From assembly GCA_001600635.1 (NCBI GenBank), contig BCKL01000036.1, positions 12,926-76,925 of the forward strand: a stretch of DNA of 64,000 nucleotides, written 5' to 3'. A model generated the notes under the pieces. The model was not told where the DNA came from. It made no database searches and saw only the letters and a list, made by a program, of their open reading frames with translations. Both the position numbers and the translations under genes were made by a program. Origin of the DNA: Leucosporidium creatinivorum. Taxonomy: Eukaryota > Basidiomycota > Microbotryomycetes > Leucosporidiales > Leucosporidiaceae. Position 1 is the first letter of the stretch. Each line of letters begins with the position of its first letter. Positions 45,481 through 57,110 of this stretch are shown one piece after another.

Positions 45481-47321
45481 GCCTCTTCGCTCGAAGCGGT
45501 GACGACCAAGCTCCTCAAGATCGACTTCGGCGAGTCGCCAAGCGTCGAGGACGTCGACGCCTTCACCCGCGAGTTCAAGTCCACCTTCGAGCTTGCCAAG
45601 ACGAAGGGACTCACCCTCGACAACCTCGTCTTCATCCTCGCCATGCATGGCCTCCTCCCTTCGCTCGCCAACACAACCGAGATCTTCCTCGCCACCAAGT
45701 CGACCGTCGCCAACAACGTCATCACCTTCCCCGCGCTCGCGGACCTCTTCTCATCGACCAGGGAGGCGGTCATCAAGACCAGCAAACGCAACAACGGAGG
45801 ATCCTCCTCGGCTCTCATCGCCAACAAGTCCAAGTCGCGCTCGGGCAAGTCCGACCGCGGCCCGCCTCCCGGCCCGTGCCCCGCCTGCAAGCAGATCCAC
45901 TGGCTCAAAGACTGCAAGCACCCCGACAAGGAGAAGAAGCAGCTCGAGCTCGCCCTTGCTAGGAAAGCCAGGGGAGAGGCGAGGAGGAGGGCCAAGGAGA
46001 AGGAGGGTGCCAGCGCCAACATCGCCGAGCTCAAGTCTAACTCGGCCGCTTCGACTTTCTCCTCCAACAATGACGGAGGATTGGCGCACATCGCCGACAT
46101 CGGCAACTTCGGCTACACGCACGGAGCCAGCGCTTTCGTCGGAGTCGGAGCCGGAGACAAGAAGATCGGCGGAGCAATCATCCTTGACTGTGGAGCCTCG
46201 GTCTGCTTCACGGGTGACTCGTCCATCCTCCGCAACGTCAGGGACATCAAGCCCATGAAGATCGACGGCATCATCCCCGGAGCACGTGCGACCAAGGTTG
46301 GAACCCTCGACCTCCGCACCACCAAGGGCAAGATCGTCACACTCGGAACCGTCTTCTTTGTCAAGTCACTCGCCTACACCCTCACCTCAACCGCCGTCCT
46401 CACCAAGACCTTCGGCGTTGAGATCAAGATCACCAAGACGGGAGCCATCATCGAGAAGCCCAACCGCGAGATCATCACCAAGGGAGTCATCTGCGCCGGC
46501 CTCATCCTTCTCGACCTCGGCCCCCTCAATGAGTCTACCTCGTTTGCGCTCATTGGCCGGACGTCTTCCAAGACGGACGCGCTGACAATGCACCTCTGCA
46601 CGTGCCACCGACCAACTTCATCCTTGAAGAAGCCTGAGAGCTCAGGATTTGTTTGCGGCCTGCAGCTCGACGATACTTCTGATAGCCTCAAAGCGGTAAT
46701 AAGCTGCAATGCCTGTGTTAAAGCGAAAGCTACACAGTTAACCTTCCCCGCAAACAAGAAGACAGCGAGTGAGCTTCTAGCCCTTGTTCACTCCGACCTC
46801 CTCGACTTCAACAAGCTCTCGCACGGCGGAGCTCGCTACGCCATCACCTTCGTCGACGACCACTCGCGTCTACTCCATGTCAAGCTCTTCAAGAAGAAAA
46901 GCGACGCCTTTGCAGCCTTCAAGCGCTTCATTGAGGCAACCGAGCGCGCAACTGGCAAGAAGCGCAAGCGTCTGAGGACCAACAACGGCGGCGAGTACAC
47001 GTCAAACGAGTTCAAGAAGTACCTCGAGGAGCACGGCATCATCCACGAGCTCACCGTCCCCTACACGCCTCGCTTGAACGGTCGCGCCGAGAGGATCAAC
47101 CGCACCATCGTCNAGATGACCAAGGCCAACCTCTTCCAGAGCGGACTCGACGTCAAGTGGTGGGGAGAGGCCCTCATGCATGCCGTCTACACCTACAACC
47201 GACTCGGACACGCCTCGCTNGACGGAGACGTCCCACTTCGTCGCTGGACCGGCAAGCCCGTCTCGATCGGCCACCTCCGCGCCTTTGGATCCGAGATGTT
47301 CGCCGTCATCCCCAAGGAGCT

Positions 47322-47696
47322 CAAGTGGAAATCGAGGTGAGCTGCATTGAGGTCTCTCTACATTTGTAGAGAGGAGAGGACGTGCAAGGTGGATGAAGTG
47401 AGGAGTTGGGCAGAGGGGGNGGGACTTGGCGCGCTGGAGCTCGAGGCCGAGGCAGAGAGGTGATTTTGGTCAGAGGTCGAGTCTTGATGATGATGATGAT
47501 GAGTAGCTTCTCGATGGTCTCTTGTAGACACCCAGGTCACCCGCCACACTATTACAGTATCTGCACCCTTCCAGGCCTTAGCCACCCCCTCCTCCTCCTC
47601 CTCTCCGCTTTGTCTACTCATATAGGTGGTCTCAATGGGCGAAAGCTTGACATAGACTGAAACACGATAAACTAAACTAAACTAAACTAAACTAAA
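47322..47696 (+). mobile_element. 5'-truncated LINE insertion (3' UTR only) with TAAAC-repeat tail
   Basis: This block interrupts the copia element and is flanked by a 10-bp target-site duplication, CCAAGGAGCT (47312-47321 and 47697-47706). It ends in about six TAAAC units. The body matches the 3' part of the LINE at 50313-50960. The tail repeat, duplication and variable 5' truncation are the marks of target-primed insertion. It has no coding sequence. Confidence 0.9.
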
Positions 47697-49983
47697 CCAA
47701 GGAGCTTCGTCACAAGCTCAACGAGAACATCGTCTCCCTCATCTTCGTCGGCTACGGCCTCACCGAGTCGCACTACAAGGGATGGAACCTCTCTCTCCCT
47801 CCGAGCAAGGGCATCGTCCGAGCTCGCAACGTCTACTTCCGGGAACACCGCTTCCTGATGATGCTGGACAACGTTCGCGGTGATGGGAATCTTTCGAGAC
47901 CCTCACCGCCGTCCAACGAATCCGACAGCGGCAAGAGCACCACCCCCTTTGTCGACAAGAACAACGACGTCGACTGGGAGCAGGAGGACCGCCAGCCTTC
48001 GCCATCCAAGTCTCGCTCAACGTCTCGCTCGCCCTCTGTCGGAAAGAAGACCGTCCGCTTCGCCGAAGATGTCTCCAAGCACAGCGCGACCGACGACGAG
48101 GAGGACGACGCACGGGGGGGCTCGCGAGAGCCTTCATCCTCTCCAGATCCTCTCTTCCTCGAGCCGGACCCAGCGCACGAGCAGGTCGACAACTCCTTCA
48201 CCGCCTTCATCGCCGAGTGCAACACCGCCTTTGCCGAGGAGTCCATCGACGAGTTCACCCCTCCTACTGCCGAACCCAAGACGCGCAAGGAGGCCATGAG
48301 CTCGCCTCTCGCCGACGAGTGGAGGGCAGCCGAGAGGGAGGAGATCCGCTCGCTGGAGGACCACTACAAGGTCTTCGTCCTCGTCGACCGCTCGCAGCTC
48401 CCTTCCAACGCCAAGATCGTCCACTCGAAGTTCGTCTACACCATCAAGTACGACGAGAACGGCATCCCCTACGAGTACAAGGCTCGCATCGTTGCGATGG
48501 GCAACGAGGCGACAGCAGGGATCGACTTCCACGGCACCTTCGCGCCGACCCTTCGAGCTCCCTCGCTTTGCACCTTCTTTGCCATCGCCACCAAGCACAG
48601 CCTACTTGTCAAGCAGACAAANGTCAACAAGGCGTACCTCCACGGCGACCTGGACGTTGATCACATCTTTGTTACCCCCCAAAGGCCGTTGTGGACGAGA
48701 TATCCCCAAGCTCCGAGGCAAGTTCCTGCACCTCAAGAAGTTGCTCTACGGCCTTCCTCAGTCGAGACAGATCTGGCGCGAGACCTACAACGACGCCATC
48801 GAGAAGAACCTCGGCTACAGGTCCATCGCGCCCGACTCCTGCGTCTACGTCCGCACTGAGAAGCTCGGCGACAAGGTCCTGCACCACCTCATGGCCGTCT
48901 ACGTCGATGACAACCTCCACGCGTCTCTCCTCCAGAGCGAGATAGACCGTCAGAAGTCCTTCCTCAAGGCCAAGTTCGGACTCAAGGAGCGCGGCTCGCC
49001 CAAGATGATCCTCGGCATCCAGACCAAGAAGCTCGCGGACGGATCGTGGCAGCTCTCGCAGCCGACCTACCTCAAGGACATCGTCAAGAAGTACCTCCCC
49101 AACGAGCCGAGCCGCGCCGTCTACATCCCGATGCAGCCAGGCCTGCAGCTCCCCGAGCCCGACAAGTCCTGCCCTCCCGAGAAGCGCAAGGCCTTCCTCT
49201 CCATCGTCGGATCCCTCCTCTACGCCTCTGGAGCTACTCGCCCCGAGACCGCCTACGCCGTCAACTACCTCTCGCGCTCCGCCAGGGGACCTCGAGACGA
49301 GCACTTCGCAGCCGTACTTCAGGTCGTTTGCTACTTCCGCACCTTCCCCGACCTCGGCATCGTCTACCGAGCAGGAGAGAAGTCGGACACCGTTGTCGGC
49401 CACTACAGCAGACTGCGCGAGGACATTGAGCCCATCGAGACGAACGAGCAGGACATTCGCGTCTTCAAGACGCCGCCTTCGGACAAGATCGACAAGCTCA
49501 TCGGCTAAGCGGACTCGGCCTACAACGACGACGTCCACACGAGATGCTCAACGATGGGCTACGTCTTCCTCGACCAAGGAGGAGCAGTTGCATGGTCCAG
49601 CAAACAGCAGAAGGACCCCGCACTCTCGTCGACGGAAGCGGAGCTCGTCACCCTCAACCACGGCGCAACTCAAGCGCAGGCGATCAAGATCTTCAAGGAG
49701 GAGATGGGCTACGGATCGGACGGCCCCGTCACCCTACTCGGAGACAACACGGGAGCCATTGCCGTCTCGCTCGACCCTCGTCACGCTTCGCGGCTAAAGC
49801 ACGTCCAGTCTCGGCACTTCTGGGTCCGCAACGCCGTCAAGGAGGGCATCGTCGAGATCAAGTACATCCCCACACGAAGGAAGAGGTCGCCGACATCTTC
49901 ACCAAGGCGCTGCCTCGACCCGCGTTCGAGAAGCATCGGGCAGCGCTTGGCCTCGCTAGTCCCCCAGTGGGACGACGGGGGGG

Positions 49984-50312
49984 TGTTGAGCAGGATGCTT
50001 AGGTCACCACTTCCACCTCATCATTGGCTTCAGCACCACCCTCTCTCTCCCTTCCTTTCGACCTCCGTTCGAGTCGAACCGCGGGAACCTCTCATCCTCC
50101 TCGCCTTTTGCTCTACACGCTCTCCCCTCGCTCAAGTAGCTCATCAGAGCATGTATCAGTCTCTACTCCAACTTTGGGACAGCGAGGAGGAGTTTTGGGA
50201 TGGGAGCCCCTATCGGACTTAGGCGGATTTAAGTCCCCGGCGTGGGCGCTCACTTGGCTTTCTCTTCAGACTCTGTCTGATCAAGTACATCGCCAGTCCT
50301 CTGTACCTCTAT
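49984..50312 (+). mobile_element. LTR-A, partial, of copia copy 2
   Basis: Starts TGTTGAGCAGGATGCTTAGG after a G-rich polypurine tract. It matches 56736-57064 closely and is cut off by a LINE at its right side. Confidence 0.8.
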
Positions 50313-50960
50313 ACTCAATGCAGACCTCTTCCGCACGCGCTCTTCTCCGACTGACTCGTGCGAGTGCGGCGGGAGGGACATGCGCCAACATTTCCTCCTC
50401 TCCTGCCCACTCTACTCCACCGCACGCAGCTCTTTACGTTGAGAAGTAGGCAAGGACACCATGGACGTCTCAGTGTTGCTCAATACGCACACAGACGCGG
50501 TGCTGAGGTTTGCAATGGCAACTGGACGCTTCCCTCGCTACCATTCGGGGAAGCTCCAGGAGGCAGATCAGCGGAGGAAGAAGGCCGAGGCTCAGGGATG
50601 AGTGGAAATTGAGGTGAGTTGCACTGAGGTCTCTCTACTCTTGTGCAGAGGAGAGGACGAGCAAGGTGGATGAAGTGAGGAGTTGGGCAGAGGGGGAGGG
50701 ACTTGACGCGTTTGAGCTCGAGGCCGAGGCAGCGAGGTGATTTTGGTCAGAGGTCGAGTCTTGATGATGATGATGATGAGTAGCTTCTTGATGGTCTCTT
50801 GTAGACACCCAGGTCATCCATCACACTATTACAGTATCTGCACCCTTCCAGGGCTTAGCAACCCCCTCCCCCTCCTCCTCTCCGCTTTGTCTACTCATAT
50901 AGGTGGTCTCAATGGGCGAAAGCTTGACATAGACTGAAACACGATAAACTAAACTAAACT
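50313..50960 (+). mobile_element. 5'-truncated LINE with C-terminal ORF2 remnant and TAAAC tail
   Basis: The first roughly 280 bases encode the end of a LINE polyprotein, with a zinc-binding motif (CECGGRDMRQHF, then C) and the segment AVLRFAMATGRFPRY. A stop interrupts the reading between these two parts. The 3' untranslated part and the tail of about three TAAAC units match the copy at 47322-47696. It inserted into LTR-A. Confidence 0.82.
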
Positions 50961-53025
50961 GGGACGAGTCCAAGTCGCCAGCCAAGGAAGTCATTCAAGC
51001 AAGGAGCGTCTACTTCAATGAGGACAAGTTTCCTCTCAAACAGGACAACATTTGCGATGATGGGAATCTCTCAAGACCCTCGCCGCCGTTCGTACGTCCT
51101 GGCAAGAGCACTTAGTACGAGACGACCTCGATGCTGCTGACGCCCCTTCGCGCATCCACCTCTTCTCCCGAGCGCTCGCCTTCTCCTCAAGCCTCGGCAG
51201 AGCAGCAGCAGCAGGATACACCTTCTTTGTCGTCGTTGTCGTCGTCCTCATCGTCCTCATCGTCCTCATCGTCCTCGGGCTCACACTCGGAGGTCTCGCA
51301 CTCGGGAGCAGCTCCAGGCCGCATCCTCCACCGAGATTCGACGTCTCCGCTTTGCGGGAACTTGCCTTCACCGTCGCAGGACGACTCGGACGCGCCTGGA
51401 ACCGTCGAATCACCCGCTGCATCGAGCAACCATGATGGGAGCGACTTCGACTTCCTCGAGCCAACGAACGCCAAGCCGGGAACCGTCAATGACCCCGACA
51501 TCCCTCGCGGCTCGTTCCAGGAGGAGGGCTCGGACGATTCGCAAGATCCTCTCGAGATGACGGGCTTCCTCGCCGCCCTCAGCAGCGCCTTCGCCGGCTC
51601 GGCTCAGGACGAATTCGCCCTTTCAACCGAGGCTCCCAAGTCGTTCAAGAAGGCGCTCGAGTCCGAGGAGGCAGAGGCGTGGACAACCAAGGTGTTCGAG
51701 GAGTTCGACTCGCTCCGAGACGAGTACAAGGTCTACGACTACGTCGAGCGCGGCAGCCTCCCACGCAACGCCAAGATCCTCCGCTCCAAGCTCGTCCTCA
51801 CGTATAAGTACAACGCCGAGGGAGTCATCATCGACAAGAAGGATCGCACGGTTGCCATGGGCAACACCCAGCGCGAGCAGCTCGACTTCAAGGAGACTTT
51901 CTCGCCGACACTCAAGTTCACGTTGCTTTGCTCCCTCGTGGCCCACCTCGTCGAGCATGACTGCATCGTCGAGCAAACGGACATCAATAAGGTGTACCTT
52001 CATGGCGAGCTCAAGGAGGACCACCTCTACATGACCATCCCCGACGAGTTCATCAAGTTGCGTCCTTCGCTCGCCGGCAAGCTCCTGCACCTCAAGAAGT
52101 CGCTCTACGCCTTCGCCAAGCAGGACGCTGCCGGAACACCAAGTAGGACTCGATCCTCCGCGGCATCGGCTACACTCCTCTCGTTGCCGACCCCTGCATC
52201 TACGTCAAGAAAAACATTGTCAACGGCGTCAACCGCTTCCATGTCATGGCCATCTACGTTGATGACAACGTGCATGGATTGGTCAACAAGGAGGAGATCA
52301 AGCGGCAGAAGGCGGCGCTCAAGGTCGCCCTCGGCATCAAGGAGCGAGGATCACCTCAAGTGCTGCTCGGCATCCAGTTCCGTCGCGGCAAGGAGGGAGA
52401 GTGGCATCTCTTGCAGGGCAACTACGTTCGCACAACGGTTGACAAGTACCTTCCTGAAGAGCCAGTTTGACCCGTCTACACGCCGATGCCCGCCAACCTC
52501 AACCTCCCTCCCGTTGACGCACTCTGCACGCCCGAGCGCAGGAAGGCCTACCTCTCCCTCATCGGCTCCATGCTCTACGTCTCGGGACCAACTCGCCCAT
52601 ACGTCACCTTCACCGTCAACCTCCTCGCCCGCTACAGCGCAGGCCCGAGGGAGGAGCACTTCAACACCGCTCGTCACGTCCTCCGCTACCTTCGCACAAC
52701 AGCAGACCTCGGCCTCCTCTACCGTCGCGGGAGCTTGGAGGGATTGCCGCAGGGATTCGTCAAGGTCAAGTCGCCGCGCGATGGATTCGAGCGCATTGAG
52801 GGCTTCGCCAACGCGGCGTGGGACAACAACATTGTGTCGAGGCGCTCGACTCTTGGCTACGTCTTCAAGCAGAGCGGAGCAGCAACGTCATGGTTGAGCA
52901 AGCAGCATCGAGGCGTCGCCATGTCCACTGTCGAGGCCGAACTCGCCGCTCTCAGCGAGGGCGCGAGGGAAGCTCTCGCCATCCGCAACATCAACGCGGA
53001 GCTCGGCTTCCCCATCGACCCAGGA
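50961..53025 (+). mobile_element. Broken Ty1/copia element, copy 3 (family B, reverse transcriptase/RNase H)
   Basis: A different copia lineage from copies 1 and 2. It has a Ser-rich linker encoded by a TCG/TCC/TCA microsatellite (about 51230-51290), a reverse transcriptase and an RNase H region (WSSK-type motif replaced by SWLSKQH). A LINE is inserted at its right end, and LTR-B follows that LINE, so LTR-B is its likely 3' LTR. Gag, protease and integrase are absent. It is broken by a few lesions (about three or four). It is a fossil. Confidence 0.85.
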
Positions 53026-54265
53026 CCTACAGAAGATGCTACCCAACACTAGCGTCGAGTTCCAGTGGGTCCCTGGAGCCCGAGACGTCGAGGGGAACGA
53101 GTTAGCCGACGTGGAGGCGAAGGCGGGAGCGGAGGCGGAGGAGCAGGTGGAGGAGCTCACAGAAAGATGTAGGAGAGCAGAGGGAGCTGGATGGATGGCT
53201 ATCGCACCCAGCGACGGAGTGGCGGAGGCGGAGGAGACGAGGGAGACGAGCAGGAAGAGGGAGAAGGGAGAGGGAGCCGAGCCGATTTTCGCTAAGTCGT
53301 GTTGGGGGCTCGAGGGGCTGGGGAAGGCAACGACATCGCTCCGAGCAGCAGGGAAGGCTGTAGCGCAACAGGCATGGGCGGAACAGTGGGCCTCTGCTCC
53401 CACTGGCGCTGCCCTTTGCCTCATCGACCGCGCCCCACCTGGTCCCCGAGTCGCCCGCCTCCGAGACGGCCTCCCTCGGTCGCTCGCCTCGCTCCTCACC
53501 CAGCTCCGCACGGATCGCTCTCACCTTCATGCAGCTCTGCACAAGACCGGCGTCCATCCCACCGGCCTTTGCGACTGCGGACGACCCGAAACCCGCCATC
53601 ATTTCCTCTTCTCCTGCCCTCTCCATTGCCGAGCCCGCCAGCAACTTCAAGCAGATGTCGGAGCAGAGGGCTTCGACATTTGCTCGCTGCTCTCCAACCC
53701 TTGGTGTATCCCTCACACCCTCCGCTTTGTTACAGCAACGGATCGATTCCCTCGCTACTACNCCCAAACACCTCCTTCNACTTCCACCCCTCCATTGTCT
53801 TCGGATCGGGTCGGAAGCAGGCGGGGCGGGTAGAGGAGATTGGGGTGCAGAGTTGGAGTGGTCGATGAGGGGATTTGGAGCCGAGGAGGAGGAGGAGGGG
53901 AGTGGGAAGGGAGGGAGGAGAGTCGGGCTGGGAGAGCCGAGGAGGGAGGGAAGTGAGGAGGGTGGTGTGTAGGAGGGCAGGAGGATCATGGGGGAGATGA
54001 GTTGGAGTAGTTGGAGTGACTTCAAGCAGCGGAAGTGGACGAGGGAGGAGGTCAGGTCTGGAGGGGTGGGGGACTTGGGCGGGCGGGAGCGCCGACAGAG
54101 GGACCATCCTCACCACATCACTTTACCCCCGGGCTTTTACTTATACACATTTCACGCTCTCTTTTGTGCACTGCTTCTTAGTTTAATTTTTGGTAGACTA
54201 CATGGGCCTTAGCCGCCTGAAGGTCGAGGAAACGAGATATATTCATTCATTCATTCATTCCAGTG
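53026..54265 (+). mobile_element. 5'-truncated LINE, second family, with ATTC-repeat tail
   Basis: The coding part (about 53036-53830) has an RNase H-like block (FQWVPGARDVEGNELADVEA) and a C-terminal zinc-binding motif (CDCGRPETRHHFLFSC), as in I/Tad-type LINEs. The 3' untranslated part ends in about five ATTC units at 54238-54260. It lies between copia copy 3 and its LTR. The reverse transcriptase and endonuclease are missing through 5' truncation. Two ambiguous bases lie near 53762-53779. Confidence 0.85.
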
Positions 54266-54279
54266 GGATTACGGGGGGG

Positions 54280-55499
54280 TGTTAAGACGGCCAACTACCA
54301 CCTCATGATCGGCATCTACCACGAGTTCTACCACAAGATCATCATCATCAACTACCTCATCATGTACACCATCAGGACGTCTACCTCGAGTTCATTGTCA
54401 CGGGCTGAGCGACTTGGACCTCGAAGAGTACTGAGCTACTAGTGAGATGTGTAACGAACTACTTCTCGAACGATGTGGGTGTGTGTAGGTGACTAGAAAA
54501 GACACTCAGCGGATCAGCGTTCTCGGTGCTCTCGCAAGTCCAGCTCTCTTCAGCTGTCAACCGTGGCTTAGGATTTCCAGACGAGAGGGGAGCTCTACCC
54601 AAAAGCTGCTGAGCTTATTTAGAAAATCTAGAGACCCCTGTCTCTCTGTACTGAGGCAACTATCGAGGCTATGCCCCTCACCCAGCGGCTCGCTCTTCGC
54701 TCGGGGTGTCGGCCTTCGCCTCGCTCTTTGCCCCGGGTATAGGCCTTTGCCCTTCCCTTTCATCCTTATCTTATCTCCATGGTCGGAGATGGTGCCATAC
54801 AGCCTGCTGAGGTAGCTGGAGAATAGTCGGTCCATGGTCGGTCCTTCGACGGACCGATCTTCCTTCCCGTTTGCTATTCTTGCTTCTTATCTCGCTTCCC
54901 GTGAATGGCATCCCGCTGCACCGCATGGTCTCTGCTTGGTAACCTGCTTATCGGGCTTGCTGCTTGCTCAGCGGCCCCGCTTCCTGCTCGATAAGCCTTT
55001 CCCTGAGGGCTCGTTATCGGCAGTTGTGCTCGGTGCTGGCTTGGGGCTGTGCAGGAGGGGCAACTCATGGGGCATTGCCCCGAAAGTCGCTTATTGCCCC
55101 ACTCCTGCTCTGCAACAGCTTAACTTCACCGAGCTGCTCTCTTTCTCCTTCTCTTCGCTCACATCACCGAGTCTCCTTTGACTCGGGCCCTCTCGTACAT
55201 CTCCCATCGGTTCAATTCCACTCCGGCGCGCCTTCAAGTGTCGGCCCTCTCTCCTCGACTTTTGCTCGTCCCTCTCGGCCAGGTACTCGCTCAAGAGGGT
55301 TTACTCCCACTGGGTATCATCTAAGGGGAGTATGGAGTGATTGGGTGGAAGTGAGGGAGGCGAGTCTTTGGGGGTTAAGACCCGAGGCTGGGCGCTCACC
55401 TGGGTCTCTCTTCAGCTAGTCTGAAGCAGTCGACCTCAGGTGAGTTTGTGTAGTTGTAGTGTGTCTGTAAAGAGCTAGTCTGAAGCAGTCGACCTCAGG
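54280..55499 (+). mobile_element. LTR-B interrupted by an 0.8 kb insert
   Basis: The left piece (54280-54391, beginning TGTTAAGACGGCCAACTACC) and the right piece (about 55198-55499) together match the uninterrupted LTR-B at 40827-41253. It is preceded by a G-rich polypurine tract. Confidence 0.75.
54392..55197. mobile_element. Unidentified insert of about 806 bp within LTR-B
   Basis: Defined by comparison with the intact LTR-B. No open frame, clear terminal repeat or target duplication was recognised. It contains several short palindromes around GGTCCTTCGACGGACC. It could be a non-autonomous DNA transposon, a solo LTR of another family, or filler from a rearrangement. Confidence 0.5.
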
Positions 55500-55924
55500 C
55501 TTCCATACTCCTCCTCCTTCACATCGACTTTCCTCTTTATCATCATCCTCCTCTCGTCAGGACGACTCTTCCCCTGCTCGGGCATCGAGCGCCGACCGGC
55601 TGGACCGTTCGGCGCGCTTCAGGGAGTCGGCGGTGACCGACTCCCCTCGGATGGGCTAGTCTCGAGGGAGACAGCCCCATGGCTGGAGTGGTGGATGGGT
55701 ATGCATGGCATGGATGGTGGTATTGGGTTTTCCCGGCTCCTATTCTCACTCAGCTCAAGACCCCTATCTCTGAGTGGGACTCAGGAGCGGCGGGCTGCCT
55801 CTGCAGGAGGTTTCTCTCTAACTTCATCTGGGAGAGTCTGCTGCAGGTGAGCATTTGTAGTCTCTCTTTCTGCTGCATTATAACTTCATCTGAGAGAGTC
55901 TCCTGCAGCCTTAGCTACACTGAC
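55500..55924. repeat. Spacer with 28-bp direct repeats
   Basis: Units at 55819-55846 and 55881-55908 begin TAACTTCATCTG and end CTGCAG, with two mismatches. No gene was recognised in the rest. Confidence 0.6.
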
Positions 55925-56735
55925 CTCCGGAGACGCGCAAGGCCTTCCTCTCCATCGTCGGATCCCTCCTCTACGCCTCTGGAGCTACTCGCCCCAAGAC
56001 CGCCTTCGCCGTCAACTACCTCTCGCGCTTCGCCAGGGGACCTCAAGACGAGCACTTCACAGCCGTACTTCAGGTCGTTTGCTACTTCCGCACCTTCCCC
56101 AACCTCGGCATCGTCTACCGAGCAGGAGAGAAGTCGGACACCATTGTCGGCCACTACAGCAGACTGCGCGAGGACATTGAGCCCATCAAGACGAACGAGC
56201 AGGACATTCGCGTCTTCAAGACGCCGCCGCCTTTGGACAAGGTCGACGAGCTCATCGGCTACGCGGACTCGGTCTACAACAACGACGTCCACATGAGATG
56301 CTCAATGATGGGCTACGTCTTCCTCAACCAAGGATGGGCAGTTGCATGGTCCAGCAAACAGCAGAAGGACCCCGCACTCTCGTCAACTGAAGCGGAGCTC
56401 GTCGCCCTCAACCACGGCGCCACTCAAGCGCAGGCAATCAAGATCCTCAAGGAGGAGACGGGCTATGAATCGGACGACCCCGTCACCCTACTTGGAGACA
56501 ACACGGGAGCCATCGCCGTCTCGCTCGACTCTCGTCACGCTTCGCGGCTCAAGCACGTCCAGTCTCGGCACTTCTGGGTCCGCAACGCCGTCAAGGAGGG
56601 CATCGTCGAGATCAAGTACATCCCCACAAAGGAGGAGATCGCCGACATCTTCACCAAGGTGCTGCCTCGACCCACGTTCGAGAAGCATCGGGCAGCGCTT
56701 GGCCTCGCTAGTCCCCCAGTGGGAATACGGGGGGG
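55925..56735 (+). mobile_element. Ty1/copia fragment, copy 4 (RNase H end, family A)
   Basis: Matches the last 0.8 kb of the interior of copia copy 2, ending at the polypurine tract before LTR-A. It is a 5'-truncated fossil with one or two breaks in the remaining part. Confidence 0.85.
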
Positions 56736-57110
56736 TGTTGAGCAGGATGCTTAGGTCACCACTTCCACCTCATCATTGGCTTCAGCACCACCCTCTCTCT
56801 CCCTTCCTTTCGACCTCCGTTCGAGTNGAACCGCGGGAACCTCTCATCCTCCTCGCCTTTTGCTCTACACGCTCTCCCCTCGCTCAAGTAGCTCATCAGA
56901 GCATGTATCAGTCTCTACTNCANCTTTGGGACAGCGAGGAGGAGTTTTGGGATGGGAGCCCCTATCGGACTTAGGCGGATTTAAGTCCCCGGCGTGGGCG
57001 CTCACNTGGCTTTCTCTTCAGACTCTGTTTAATTGAGTACATCACCAGTCCTCTGTACCTCTAAAGGTTATTGAGCCCAAACGTGCTGAGCCTATCACAC
57101 GCTACCTAAT
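56736..57110 (+). mobile_element. LTR-A, full copy
   Basis: Starts TGTTGAGCAGGATGCTTAGG and continues past the point where the other LTR-A copy is cut. The right boundary is estimated. It serves both as 3' LTR of copy 4 and as 5' LTR of copy 5, an arrangement expected from LTR-LTR recombination. Four ambiguous bases occur (56827-57006). Confidence 0.7.

Larger units (their letters stand above)
45482..50312 (+). mobile_element. Broken Ty1/copia element, copy 2 (family A, longest copy)
   Basis: In order: the 3' part of gag with a zinc knuckle (CPACKQIHWLKDC), a protease region (ILDCGAS), integrase (HSDL, DDHS, GRAERINR), reverse transcriptase with YVDDN, RNase H, a purine-rich tract, and the start of a 3' LTR (LTR-A, from 49984). 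The 5' LTR and first part of gag are missing, and the left end abuts the gypsy scrap. A 375-bp LINE fragment interrupts it between integrase and reverse transcriptase, and a second LINE cuts off its LTR. It is broken by several lesions besides the insertions (of the order of five). No LTR pair exists for dating; near-identity with copy 1 suggests youth. Confidence 0.9.
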
